The position numbers and the translations under genes were made by a program. From Myxococcus xanthus (GTDB lineage: Bacteria; Myxococcota; Myxococcia; Myxococcales; Myxococcaceae), in contig NZ_FNOH01000018.1 in NCBI RefSeq assembly GCF_900106535.1, forward strand, positions 1-64,000: DNA of 64,000 nt, read 5' to 3'. This document shows, piece by piece, positions 34,448-44,549 of this stretch. Position 1 is the stretch's first letter, and each line of letters opens with the position of its first letter. Below the pieces are notes generated by a model, which saw only the letters and a list, made by a program, of their open reading frames with translations, had not been told where the DNA came from and made no database searches.

Positions 34448-36945
34448 GTGCCCCCCGCGGTCCGCGCCTTGTCCTTGCCTTCCGCGGGCCGAGGCACCGC
34501 GCCCGCCACCACCAACGGCGGCGCCTTGCCCCCACCCACGGCGCCCGCCGGGTAGGCCGGACGCGTGTGGTAGATACCCTCGAGCGTGTGCAGGAAGGAC
34601 TGCGAGATGAGGTTGAGGTCCTTCAGCGTCAGGTCACACTCGTCGAGCTGACCCTCGGAGAAGATGAGGTTGATGATCTTCTGCACCTGCGCGAGGAGCT
34701 TGGGCGTGGTGGGGTCCGTCATGGAGCGCGTGGAGGCCTCCACCGCGTCGGCGATCATCACCAGCGCCGCCTCGCGGAACTGCGGCTTCGGCCCCGGGTA
34801 GCGGTAGATGCTCTCGTCGATGGGCGGAGCACCTTCCTTGCCCTCCTGCTCCTTCAAGGCCTTGTGGTAGAAGTACCCCACCGTGCGCGTGCCGTGGTGC
34901 TGCGGAATCGCATCCGCCACCAGCTTGGGCAGCCGGTACTGACGGGCCATCTCCAGGCCCTCCGTCACGTGGCGCTTGATGATGACCGCGCTCATCGCCG
35001 GCGCGAGCGCGTCATGGCGGTTCTCACCCTTCTGGTTCTCCCCGAAGTAGAGCGGATTCCGGCCCTTGCCGATGTCGTGGTAGTACGCACACGAGCGCGC
35101 CAGCAGCGGGTTGGCCCCAATCGTCTCCGCCGCGTTCTCCACCAGCGAGCCGATGATGATGGAGTGGTGGTACGTGCCGGGCGCCTGGACGATGAGCTCC
35201 TTGAGCGCCGGGTGGTTCAGGTTGGCCAGCTCCAGCAGCTTGATGTCTGACGCGTAGCCGAAGGTGGCCTCGATGAGTGGCGTGAGCGCCATCACCATCA
35301 CCGGCACCGCCAGCGAAGAGCCCGCGAAGGCGCTCACCGCGGTGATGAGGGTGTCGGCCGACAGGCCCTTGCCTTCCACGAGGAAGAGGAAGAGCACCGC
35401 CACCAGATTCACCGCGCCCGTCACCAGACCCGCGCGGAAGATGCCCACGCGGTCCTTCGCCTTCACGATGCGGTCGGCCGCCACCAGCGAACCCACCAGC
35501 GTGAAGACGCCGAAGGCCAGCGAGTTGCCCAGCATCACTCCGGTGAGACAGGCGAAGACGAGCGCGAAGAAGAGCGCCAGCTCCTGCGTGAGGATGAAGC
35601 GCACCAGCATGGCGCCGGCCGCCACCGGGAAGGCGTAATAGAAGGCCTCGATGGGCAGCGCGGTGTAGCGGTCCTGCACCGCGTCCGCGATGGACACCCA
35701 GATTTGCAGCAGGCCCAATAGGCCCAGCAGCAGCAGTCCCAGCAGTACGCCGTCCTTGCGCGTGGGACGGAAGCGCCGGAACGCGGCGCGGCAGAAGAAG
35801 TACGTCGAGACGATGAGAAGGCCCACCAGGCCCGTGCCGCCCACCTGGAGCTGGACCAGGTCCAGCCGGTCCGTCTCCGCGCGCATGCCGCGCAGGATGA
35901 CCAGGTGCGACTCATTGACCAGCTCACCGTCGCCAATGACGCGCTGGCCCTTCTTGATGGAGATGACGGCGTCCTTCACCGCCTGGGCCGCCTGGTTCCG
36001 GCGCGCGTCCGACTCCGCGATGTTGATGGTGAGGTTCGGCCGAACCAGCCGCTGGGCCAGCCGGAGGATGGCGCGGCGCTGAACGCCCGGCGCGTCCGGC
36101 ATCAGGTTACCGGGCACCGAGGCGAAGCGCTCCATCTCCTGGTGCGCCTCGGGGACGTCCACCACCTGGGTGGAGCCCCCCGACAGGGACTCCTCGGCCT
36201 TGTTCACCACGTCGCGGACGGTGAGGCCCTGATGCGCCTCCCGCGCCAGCTCCTCCCGAGAGCCCGCCACATGGATCGCGCCGCGCTCGGAGCGATACGC
36301 CCGCTCCAGTACCAGCAGCGTGGCCGTCTCCGCCTCCTGCGAGAAGCGGGTGGCATAGAGCGCCTGGAAGTCCTCGGCCTCCAGCACGGCGTCGCGCTTG
36401 CCGAAGAAGCGCTCCTGGAGCTCCGCCCGCATCTTCTCGCGGGTGCTGCGCTCCAGCTCCAGCATCTCCGGGGACGCTGCGGGCTTGCGCCGGCGGGGCG
36501 TTTCGCGCTCCTCGGGTTCCGAATCGGACTGCGCCTCCGTGAGCTCGTCCAGATGCAGCCGCATGGACGCGAAGGCGGAACTTACCGTCGACCGCAGCTG
36601 CCCCAGGACGGCGGGGTTCAGGTCGTACACCGGTTTGACGGCCGCGCGCGCTTCCTGGCGCCGCTGCTGCGTCATGGCGCGGTGGACGATCTCGTAGTCC
36701 CGCGCGGCCTTGAAGCCGGCGGGCGAGCTGGCTCGGAACGGCTTGCCGAGGTTCTCCTCCGCCAGCGCCGGAATCTGCTGACTGTAGAGACCTGGTGAGA
36801 TGACGAAGCCCGCGCCAATGGAGACGGCGAGCAGGAGAAGGACCTGGATGGCGCGCCGCCCCCAGACGCCGTTGTCCAGTCCGAGGCGTTCGGCGAGCGC
36901 GTCCAGTGGACTGCGCCCAGGGGGCTGCGTTTCCGGTTCGGCCAT
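34444..36945 (-). CDS. PgpH-type 7TM HD-domain phosphodiesterase
   Basis: 833 aa. One N-terminal helix (about 38-55), a large extracytoplasmic 7TMR-HD-type domain, then seven transmembrane helices (about 355-560) and a cytoplasmic HD domain. The metal ligands lie in GTYHHSIIIGSLVENAAE, SCAYYHDIGKGRNP (about residue 620), HVTEGLEMAR and QHHGTRTVGYFYHKA. The family in Firmicutes (PgpH) degrades cyclic di-AMP; whether that is the substrate here is unproven. The phoH-pgpH-ybeY order is conserved in many bacteria. Confidence 0.9.
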   Translation of the reverse strand: MAEPETQPPGRSPLDALAERLGLDNGVWGRRAIQVLLLLAVSIGAGFVISPGLYSQQIPALAEENLGKPFRASSPAGFKAARDYEIVHRAMTQQRRQEARAAVKPVYDLNPAVLGQLRSTVSSAFASMRLHLDELTEAQSDSEPEERETPRRRKPAASPEMLELERSTREKMRAELQERFFGKRDAVLEAEDFQALYATRFSQEAETATLLVLERAYRSERGAIHVAGSREELAREAHQGLTVRDVVNKAEESLSGGSTQVVDVPEAHQEMERFASVPGNLMPDAPGVQRRAILRLAQRLVRPNLTINIAESDARRNQAAQAVKDAVISIKKGQRVIGDGELVNESHLVILRGMRAETDRLDLVQLQVGGTGLVGLLIVSTYFFCRAAFRRFRPTRKDGVLLGLLLLGLLGLLQIWVSIADAVQDRYTALPIEAFYYAFPVAAGAMLVRFILTQELALFFALVFACLTGVMLGNSLAFGVFTLVGSLVAADRIVKAKDRVGIFRAGLVTGAVNLVAVLFLFLVEGKGLSADTLITAVSAFAGSSLAVPVMVMALTPLIEATFGYASDIKLLELANLNHPALKELIVQAPGTYHHSIIIGSLVENAAETIGANPLLARSCAYYHDIGKGRNPLYFGENQKGENRHDALAPAMSAVIIKRHVTEGLEMARQYRLPKLVADAIPQHHGTRTVGYFYHKALKEQEGKEGAPPIDESIYRYPGPKPQFREAALVMIADAVEASTRSMTDPTTPKLLAQVQKIINLIFSEGQLDECDLTLKDLNLISQSFLHTLEGIYHTRPAYPAGAVGGGKAPPLVVAGAVPRPAEGKDKARTAGGT

Positions 36946-37078
36946 GGGGGTCCTCACCCTAGATAAGGCGTCGCGGATCCTTCAAGGACGCAGCGCCTGG
37001 GAATATTCACAAGGGTGGGATGGAGTACGCCCGCCCGGCAGGGTACGCTCGGGTGGGCGCAAGTAGGTATTGGCACCG

Positions 37079-38164
<1,086 letters not shown>

Positions 38165-38251
38165 TGCGGATTCTTCCTCGGTCTATGTCGCTACGGCTGA
38201 CACCAACGTAACGCCGCCCCCAGGGCCGCGAAAGACGACTTTGTGTCAGGA

Positions 38252-39367
38252 CTAGCGCAAGGGTGGCAGGAGAATGAACTGCCGAGCGGCCAACCGCCGG
38301 TAATAGTACTCTTCCCGCCACGGGTATTTCAGTTCGCCCGGTTTCAACAGTCCAGCCTGCACCAAAGAATCCAGACGTTCGGGCAGCTCACCGCGTTCCA
38401 GGCGAAACACCTCGAGCGCGGCCTCGATGCGGACGCGCTGGGCCTGGGAAACATGACGTTGGGCCGCTGAGTCCGCAAATACCGCGGCAACGCCCGCTTC
38501 GTGGTCCGGGCGCAAGGCCCGGGGAACCACCAGCACCACCGCCGCTAGCACCCCCACGGTGGCGACGAGGCGCCCCAACGGACCCGCCACGCGCGCAAGC
38601 AGGCGCTGGTCCCCAGAAACGGGGGCCGGGGCGCCCTCCGGGAGTATCGGCCGGACGTACTCGCCCTTCACCAGGTTGTAGAGCGCCTTGCACGTCTCGA
38701 ACTCGCCCAGGCAGGAGATATCCACCAGCTTGCGCAAATCCCTCCCGGGCGAGAGCTCATCGTAGATGCGCCGCTCCGAAGGACCGATGGCGCCCAGCTC
38801 CCCACCCTCTTCTCCGCGCGGCTGAGGCAGGGCCTTGATGCGCTCGAAGACCAGGTCGTCGCGGTGGATTTTCTGCCGGATGACCGGCCACTCATCCACC
38901 ATCCGGAAGCCCTCCATGAGCACCGTCTCGGCGCGCAACGGATGGATGGCTTCCGCGTCCGGCTCCACCGGCTCCTGGATGAATTCGTAGGTGCCCGACT
39001 TCCAGGTGAAGAGACGGTAGAGGGTCTCCGTGGCCTGAAGCTGCATCATCGCCTGGAAGCGCTCGGCGGTGAGGGCCTGGCTGGAGACGAGCACGTCCCC
39101 CAGCCGCTTGAGCGTCCGGCGCTGCGTCTCCAGGGCCGCCTCGAGCTGCGTCTCGGTGATGAGCTCCGAGCGCACCAGCATGGCGCCGATGAGCTCCTTG
39201 CGCTTCCGGGTGACGCTCTCCGCCTTGATGATGTGGCCATCGTTGAAGCCGATGCGCACTTCCTGGTCCTTGGCGCGGACGTGGAGCGTGCCCGTCTTCT
39301 GCTGCTGCCCGATGAGCTGCAGGATGTCGCCAATACCAAAGTCCTTCAGGGTGCCTTGCAGGGACAT
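38252..39367 (-). CDS. DUF4388 domain membrane protein
   Basis: 371 aa. MSLQGTLKDFGIGDILQLIGQQQKTGTLHV and GFNDGHIIKAES are the DUF4388 signature; the domain continues to about residue 150 with WKSGTYEFIQEP. Further on are GRDLRKLVDISCLGEFETCKALYNLV, one transmembrane helix (about 263-283) and a short C-terminal domain ending PPLR. DUF4388 proteins are abundant in myxobacteria, where they are probably regulatory adaptors. Starts 6 bp after the TPR gene. Confidence 0.8.
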   Translation of the reverse strand: MSLQGTLKDFGIGDILQLIGQQQKTGTLHVRAKDQEVRIGFNDGHIIKAESVTRKRKELIGAMLVRSELITETQLEAALETQRRTLKRLGDVLVSSQALTAERFQAMMQLQATETLYRLFTWKSGTYEFIQEPVEPDAEAIHPLRAETVLMEGFRMVDEWPVIRQKIHRDDLVFERIKALPQPRGEEGGELGAIGPSERRIYDELSPGRDLRKLVDISCLGEFETCKALYNLVKGEYVRPILPEGAPAPVSGDQRLLARVAGPLGRLVATVGVLAAVVLVVPRALRPDHEAGVAAVFADSAAQRHVSQAQRVRIEAALEVFRLERGELPERLDSLVQAGLLKPGELKYPWREEYYYRRLAARQFILLPPLR

Positions 39368-39373
39368 CGCCGT

Positions 39374-41581
39374 TCACTCCCCCCGCCGCAGACGGCGTAG
39401 ACCGCGCAACGACAGCAGGTGGACCCCCAGCAGCAGCAACGCCGCGGGCGCGAGCTTGAGGTAGAGGGGGGCTTCACCGTAGGGCCCTCGCACCAGGCCC
39501 TGGTGCAGGAGCACCGCGGCCAGCGCGAAGAGGAAACCGAACGCATACAGCGCGCCGCGGACCGGCACACCCGAGGCCACGTGCCCCGCTCCCGCTAGCA
39601 CCGCGCCCAGGCTGTACGCCACGCGGCCCGTCCAGGCCTGATGCCGGTCCACCTGGAGCTGCTTTCGCGCCCTCAGCTGCTGCGGCACCAGCCCCCGGCG
39701 GGAGAAGACGTTGACGCACTGGCCACATTGCTTGCTGCCGATGCCCAGCTCCGGGTCGCAGCGCACGCACACCGCGCGGCCACAGCGCTCACACACCTTG
39801 GCCGCCTTCAAGCGGTCCCCCAAGAAGCCCCACAGGGCCAGCAGCACCGCCAGCGCCGCGGCCCCCGCGGAGGCCATGGGCCCGGGAGGAAGCCCTGGGA
39901 GCAGCCAGCGCGACACCTGCGTCTCCACCTGGCGCCCCGCCCCCGTGCCATCCGCGAGCGGAAGCCAGTCGGATTCCGCCAGTTGCGGGGCCAGCAGCAG
40001 CAGGTTGAGGAGCAGCCGGTCCTCCGGCGGCGGGTCCCGGACCAGCAGCGTTCCATCCAGCGCCTGCGCCGAGGCCATGGCCGTGGCGGCGCGATCCAGC
40101 TCCTTGCCGACCTCCGAGTCCGGCAGCGTCTTCGCCCTGCGGCGGACCACCTGCGCCAGGTTGTAGTGCGGAGCCGCCAGGTCCGGCGCCGACTGCGAGG
40201 CCTGCACGTAGAGCAGTGCCGCACCCTCCGCGTCTCCCAGCGCGACCAGGGTGTTGCCGAAGCGCGTAAGCAGGCGCGCATCCGAGCTCTTCAGCGCCGA
40301 GGCGGCCTTGAAGTGAGTCCTCGCCTCTTCCAGCAAGCCGCGCCGGGATTCGAAGTACGCCAGCGACAGCACCTCCGCGAACGTCGCCGAGCGGGACTCC
40401 ATCCGCGCCAGTACGCGCGCCCGCGCCTCCTCGGCGGACAGGCCGCCCCGCTCCAGGAGGTACACGTCCTCGGCCGGCGTGCCCGCGAACGCCGTGACAC
40501 GCGCGAGTTGCCCCGCCGCCAGCGGAAAGAGCCCCACGCCCGCCACCAGCACCGCCGCCACGATCCGCTCCGTGCGCGAGAGATAGAGAGACACGGTGGC
40601 CAGCATCACCAGCAGCGCGGGCAGCACGCCCAGCCCCAGCACCCACGGCAGGCTCAAGAGCAGCAGCCCCAGGACCAGGGACTGCCACCGGGAGACGACT
40701 CGCGGCAGCAGATGGTGGAAGTCATGCAGCGCGTAACGGAGCTTCCGTAGGAAGAACAAGCCCATCAGCAGCACCGCGGTGGCCCCCCAGGCCAGCAGCA
40801 CCAGGGCGCCCAGGTCCGCCAACGCGGGCCGACGATAGCGGGCATCCTGCGCCAGTGTCGCCAGTGCCTGCCGCACCTGCCCCAACGTGCGGGACACGTC
40901 GCCCGGCTTCTCCAAGGCGTAGAGCTCCGCGAGCTCGAAGCGCGCGTAGGGCAGCCCCGGCGACAGCTCGACCGCCACCTCCGCCAACCGCACCGCGCCG
41001 GCCATGTCCCCCGCGCGGCGACGCACGGCCGCTTCGCGGAGGAAGCCCACGCTCAGGGGCTCCAGGTCCGTGGCGGCCAGCTCGACGCGCAATGTCCGCA
41101 GTTCCTTGAGGGACGCCGCCGCGGCGTCTCGATCATTCGTCGCGCGGGCCTGCCGCCACCGGTTCCAGAGGGCCTCCAGGTCCGCATCCGTCACCCGCGG
41201 CGCCAGCACCGGACTCAGCGTCACCGGCCTGGGGGTGATGACCGTGGGTTCAGCGACCGGCGGAGGACTGGCCGCCGCGGGAGTCCGGCCATTGGCGGGG
41301 ACCGATTCGGCGGCCCTGACATTGCGCACGGGCCCCCTGGGCGCGCCGTCGGCGTCCTCGGTGGAGGCATCCTCCGCGGCGGGGACGTCTTCTTCCGGCA
41401 CGTCCTCCGCGTAGGCGGCGTCATCCACCGGATCCATGGACTCATCCCGCAGGTCGGGCTCCATGGGGCCCGGATCCACCTCGGGAAGGCGCGTGGGGGC
41501 TTCCAGCTGCGCGGACGCCACGACGGGCACCAGAAGCGTGAAGCCACTGAGAAGGAGGGCAAGAAGCGGCAGGCGGATCAT
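39374..41581 (-). CDS. TPR-containing polytopic membrane protein with zinc ribbon
   Basis: 735 aa from ATG 41581, which begins a signal-like segment (LPLLALLLSGFTLLVPVVASA). Then a Pro/Glu/Asp-rich disordered stretch to about 130, helical TPR-like repeats, four or so central helices (about 255-370), more TPR-like repeats, a further helix, and a Cys-rich zinc ribbon near residue 600 (CERCGRAVCVRC, CGQC), followed by helices to the end. I do not recognise the whole. It heads the DUF4388-phoH-pgpH-ybeY-prfB run. Confidence 0.72.
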   Translation of the reverse strand: MIRLPLLALLLSGFTLLVPVVASAQLEAPTRLPEVDPGPMEPDLRDESMDPVDDAAYAEDVPEEDVPAAEDASTEDADGAPRGPVRNVRAAESVPANGRTPAAASPPPVAEPTVITPRPVTLSPVLAPRVTDADLEALWNRWRQARATNDRDAAAASLKELRTLRVELAATDLEPLSVGFLREAAVRRRAGDMAGAVRLAEVAVELSPGLPYARFELAELYALEKPGDVSRTLGQVRQALATLAQDARYRRPALADLGALVLLAWGATAVLLMGLFFLRKLRYALHDFHHLLPRVVSRWQSLVLGLLLLSLPWVLGLGVLPALLVMLATVSLYLSRTERIVAAVLVAGVGLFPLAAGQLARVTAFAGTPAEDVYLLERGGLSAEEARARVLARMESRSATFAEVLSLAYFESRRGLLEEARTHFKAASALKSSDARLLTRFGNTLVALGDAEGAALLYVQASQSAPDLAAPHYNLAQVVRRRAKTLPDSEVGKELDRAATAMASAQALDGTLLVRDPPPEDRLLLNLLLLAPQLAESDWLPLADGTGAGRQVETQVSRWLLPGLPPGPMASAGAAALAVLLALWGFLGDRLKAAKVCERCGRAVCVRCDPELGIGSKQCGQCVNVFSRRGLVPQQLRARKQLQVDRHQAWTGRVAYSLGAVLAGAGHVASGVPVRGALYAFGFLFALAAVLLHQGLVRGPYGEAPLYLKLAPAALLLLGVHLLSLRGLRRLRRGE

Positions 41582-41697
41582 CCAGAGAGTGGATTGTAGG
41601 CGACCCAGGGCCAAGCGCGAAAACGAACGCCAGCCTGGCTGCCCACCTGCCGCGTTTGCCGGACAGCACCAGACCCGTGCGTGCTACAGGAACGTGC

Positions 41698-42888
41698 ATG
41701 GCGGACACGACGCTGACCCCCGGGGCGGAGCTGGAGCGACTGGTCGACATCATGCGGAAGCTGCGCGCTGAAGGCGGCTGCCCGTGGGATCGCGAACAAG
41801 ACCTGCGCTCGCTGCGGCCCTACCTCCTGGAAGAGGCCTTCGAGGTCTTGGAGGAGATGGACCGGGTCGCCTACGGTGGCTCCTGGCGGACCTTCTGCGA
41901 AGAGCTGGGAGACCTGCTTTTCCAGATTGTCTTCCACGCCCAGCTCGCCTCGGAGCTTGGAGAGTTCTCCCTGGCTGACGTGGCGAAGGCCATTGGCGAC
42001 AAGCTGGTCAGCCGGCATCCCCATGTCTTCGGCAACGGCCAGCGAATGGAAGGCGCCGAGCAGGTCCTGGACAACTGGGCCAAGCTGAAGGCCGCGGAGA
42101 AGAAGCGCAAGACGGGCCGGGAGGGCTCGGTGCTGGACGGCGTCCCCGTCGCCGCCCCGGCGCTGATGCGCGCCGAGCGGCTCACGGAGAAGGCCAGCCG
42201 CATCGGCTTCGACTGGCCGGACGTCGCCAGCGTGCGCGCCAAGCTGACGGAGGAGTTGGGGGAGCTGGACGAGGCCATCGCCGCGAATGATCGGGATGCC
42301 ATCGAGCACGAGCTGGGGGACGTGCTGTTCTCGCTCGCCAACCTCGCGCGCTTCGTCGGAGCCCCCGCCGAGGACGCGCTGCGGATGGCCATCCGCCGCT
42401 TCACCGCCCGCTTCCAGCACATCGAGTCCGCCCTCCGCGCCGAGGGTGTCGCCCTGGGGGACGCCACCCTGGAACACATGGAGCGTCACTGGCAGGAGGC
42501 CAAGGCGCGCGAAAAGGCCCTGCCATCTCCGACGTGGGTTCCGCGCGCGCCCGTCACCACGCTGAGGCTGGGCGTGGCGGATCTTCCCGCGCAGCGCGCC
42601 TTCTGGGACGTCCTGGCTCCGCGGCTGGGGTGGATCACCCGACGGGCTCCGGCGGCGGATCAGGCCCGCTATGAGGACGGGGGCATCCTGATCGCCTTCG
42701 AAGCGGCAGGGACGCCCACAACGGGCCTGCGGCTGAGCCTGACGGCCCCCTCCCTGGCGGCGGTGGAGCGACTCCCCGGCATCCTCGCGGAGATTCCGGG
42801 GAGTCGGCTGATCCAGCACCAGGCCGGCCGGCTCACCTTTCAAGATCCCGCGGGGCTGGTGTGGGAATATACGACTTCGGTAGAGTGA
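41698..42888 (+). CDS. mazG: MazG-VOC fusion: NTP pyrophosphohydrolase
   Basis: 396 aa. Residues 10-265 are a full-length tandem MazG, which hydrolyses nucleoside triphosphates to monophosphates. CPWDREQDLRSLRPYLLEEAFEV has the metal ligands E45, E46 and E49, and EELGDLLFQIVFHAQ follows. The second unit has EELGELDEAI and ELGDVLFSLANLARF. Residues 285-396 are an added VOC/glyoxalase-like domain (TTLRLGVADLPAQRAFWDVLAPRLGW, ending FQDPAGLVWEY). The MazG unit alone would be normal length. ATG 41698 starts the conserved region. Confidence 0.9.
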   Translation: MADTTLTPGAELERLVDIMRKLRAEGGCPWDREQDLRSLRPYLLEEAFEVLEEMDRVAYGGSWRTFCEELGDLLFQIVFHAQLASELGEFSLADVAKAIGDKLVSRHPHVFGNGQRMEGAEQVLDNWAKLKAAEKKRKTGREGSVLDGVPVAAPALMRAERLTEKASRIGFDWPDVASVRAKLTEELGELDEAIAANDRDAIEHELGDVLFSLANLARFVGAPAEDALRMAIRRFTARFQHIESALRAEGVALGDATLEHMERHWQEAKAREKALPSPTWVPRAPVTTLRLGVADLPAQRAFWDVLAPRLGWITRRAPAADQARYEDGGILIAFEAAGTPTTGLRLSLTAPSLAAVERLPGILAEIPGSRLIQHQAGRLTFQDPAGLVWEYTTSVE

Positions 42889-42957
42889 TTTTCCTCGCAG
42901 GTGCCCTCGGCGGGGCGTCCAGAGCCCGGAAATCCCGGCTGGAGGCCCACACCCGCC

Positions 42958-42986
42958 TTGACGCCTGCGAGGCGTCGCAGTAAGGA
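42958..42986 (+). promoter_or_regulatory. Candidate rpsT promoter with palindromic spacer
   Basis: TTGACG (42958-42963), 17-bp spacer, TAAGGA (42981-42986), 42 bp before the rpsT start. The spacer region contains a perfect 7-bp palindrome, GACGCCT (42960-42966) and AGGCGTC (42970-42976), which could be an operator or, if transcribed from mazG, a hairpin. The -10 match is weak. Confidence 0.4.
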
Positions 42987-43027
42987 CGGCCCCTCTTTTA
43001 GCCTGCCATTACCGCTGGAGATTTCTC

Positions 43028-43303
43028 TTGGCCAACACCAAGTCCGCAGAGAAGCGTCACCGTCAGTCCCTGAAGCGCCGTGCGCGCAACGTCACCGTGC
43101 GCGGTGAGGTGAAGACCGCCGTCAAGTCCGCCCGCGAGGCGCTCGGCAGCAAGGATGGGGCGAAGATGACGGACGCCATCAAGTCGGCCGCCAAGGCGCT
43201 GAGCAAGGCCGCCACCAAGGGCGTGCTGCACAAGCGCACCGCTTCCCGCCGCATCTCGCGTCTCGCGAAGGCCGCCACCAAGGCCGCCCGCGCGCAGGCC
43301 TAG
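43028..43303 (+). CDS. rpsT: 30S ribosomal protein S20
   Basis: 91 aa, highly basic, all-helical. ANTKSAEKRHRQSLKRRARN is the conserved N-terminus binding 16S rRNA. It starts with TTG at 43028, preceded by GGAG (43017-43020). A TTG start for S20 is known in other bacteria and is linked to feedback control of its translation. Ends before a clear hairpin. Confidence 0.97.
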   Translation: MANTKSAEKRHRQSLKRRARNVTVRGEVKTAVKSAREALGSKDGAKMTDAIKSAAKALSKAATKGVLHKRTASRRISRLAKAATKAARAQA

Positions 43304-43314
43304 TCGAAGCCTCG

Positions 43315-43333
43315 GGGCCACCTCGCGTGGCCC
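43315..43333 (+). terminator. rpsT terminator hairpin
   Basis: Arms GGGCCAC (43315-43321) and GTGGCCC (43327-43333) with a 5-base loop, 12 bp after the rpsT stop. A second perfect 8-bp hairpin (GAGGAGGC 43358-43365 / GCCTCCTC 43370-43377) overlaps the stop of the convergent lptE-like gene and could serve that direction. Confidence 0.6.
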
Positions 43334-43375
43334 TGCTTCATTCGTGCAGGCTGCCGGGAGGAGGCTCTTGCCTCC

Positions 43376-43906
43376 TCACCAGGCACCCGCGAGCCGGTCG
43401 TAGCCATCCCGCATCAAGACCTCCGCGAGGCGCTCGAGCGCGACCTGCCGGTTCGCCTCCGCCTCCAGGATGTCTCCGCTTCCCAGCACATAGTCCTCCG
43501 AGCCGAAAACCTCCGTCTGCTTGAGGACCTGTCCGTCCTTCACCACGCGGAGCTGCGCCCGAGCGGAGACGCGGAAGAAGAAGCCCGGGCTGGTGCTCTT
43601 GCCGACAACGGTCGTGGGCGTGTTCGCCACCGACAGCACCGTGCCCTCCATGCGCCCGTCGCAGGACTCCGCGCTGCCCAGCCGGCCCACGCGGATCAGC
43701 TCCTGCCGTAGGAAGCGCGTGAAGACTGTTTCCAGCGTGGGCTCGGGCGTAGCGTTGAGGAAGACGGGCGCGCAGAGGGACGTCACGCCAGCCGGGAGAC
43801 CATCTCCGCGAGGCGCCAGGCGGTAGCCACAGCCCGCGGCTACCCACATTCCCACCACCACGCCAATGCGAAGACGCCGGGGTCCGACAGCGCAGGGTCG
43901 CGACAT
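43376..43906 (-). CDS. lptE: LptE-like LPS assembly lipoprotein
   Basis: 176 aa from ATG 43906. Lipobox VAAGC with C26 followed by GYRL, the classic LptE mature start. Then FLNATPEPTLETVFTRFLRQELIRVGR and SARAQLRVVKDGQVLKQTEVFGSEDY, the alternating LptE fold. It should plug the LptD barrel at the outer membrane and help place LPS at the surface. LptE is poorly conserved; placement downstream of leuS, as in E. coli, supports the call. Confidence 0.82.
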   Translation of the reverse strand: MSRPCAVGPRRLRIGVVVGMWVAAGCGYRLAPRGDGLPAGVTSLCAPVFLNATPEPTLETVFTRFLRQELIRVGRLGSAESCDGRMEGTVLSVANTPTTVVGKSTSPGFFFRVSARAQLRVVKDGQVLKQTEVFGSEDYVLGSGDILEAEANRQVALERLAEVLMRDGYDRLAGAW

Positions 43907-43937
43907 GCGCGGCACCCTACCCGGCCCGATCGGCCCG

Positions 43938-44516
43938 TCAAGACAGAGGGCCACCGTCTTGTGTCGGTGGAGGCGGCAGCGGTGACGACTCGCCGTCGAC
44001 AGCCACGCCGCGCACCCGCAGGGCCTCCGACAACGACGTCCACGCCGCCAACAGCCGCGTGTCCCGGGGAGAGCCCCGCCGCGCCAACCCCAGGGGCCAG
44101 CGCACCTGCGCCCCCTGCCGAGGCACCAGGACGAGCCCGTGTGAACGGCACGTCAACGCCAGCAGGCCGCCCAGCGCCGCCATGCCCAACCCCAGCACCT
44201 TCAGCGCGACGGGCTGCGCCCACAGGCCCAGCAAGGCGAAGACGGTCAACGCCAGCGCCTCCCGGAAGTAGCGCGACTCCAGCCGCGCCTCCCGCAGCGA
44301 GTCCAACTCCACGGGAGGCACCATGACCGACGGGTGCGGTTGATAGAAGAGCCGCGTCCCCTGGCCGGAAAGCATGCGCCCTCCGCCCAGGTCCGCGACG
44401 AAGAACGGCTCCCCCGGTGCCGGGCCCCCGGGAAGGGGCGCTTCGGGAAGCACGGCCTCGCAGGCAATGCACCGCGGGCGGCCCGCGGGTTGGGGCCGCC
44501 CACATGCACCACACAT
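43938..44516 (-). CDS. Zinc-ribbon membrane protein, unknown
   Basis: 192 aa. Two CxxC pairs at the N-terminus (MCGACGRP, CIAC) form a zinc ribbon. About residues 80-130 hold two transmembrane helices (ALTVFALLGLWAQPVALKVLGLGMAALGGLLALT). The tail is Pro-rich. A GTG at 44537 is possible, but ATG 44516 has GAGG 8 bp upstream. It lies between leuS and lptE. I do not recognise a function. Confidence 0.65.
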   Translation of the reverse strand: MCGACGRPQPAGRPRCIACEAVLPEAPLPGGPAPGEPFFVADLGGGRMLSGQGTRLFYQPHPSVMVPPVELDSLREARLESRYFREALALTVFALLGLWAQPVALKVLGLGMAALGGLLALTCRSHGLVLVPRQGAQVRWPLGLARRGSPRDTRLLAAWTSLSEALRVRGVAVDGESSPLPPPPTQDGGPLS

Positions 44517-44549
44517 GACGAGGACCTCGGCCGGCACCCGGATCCCCGC

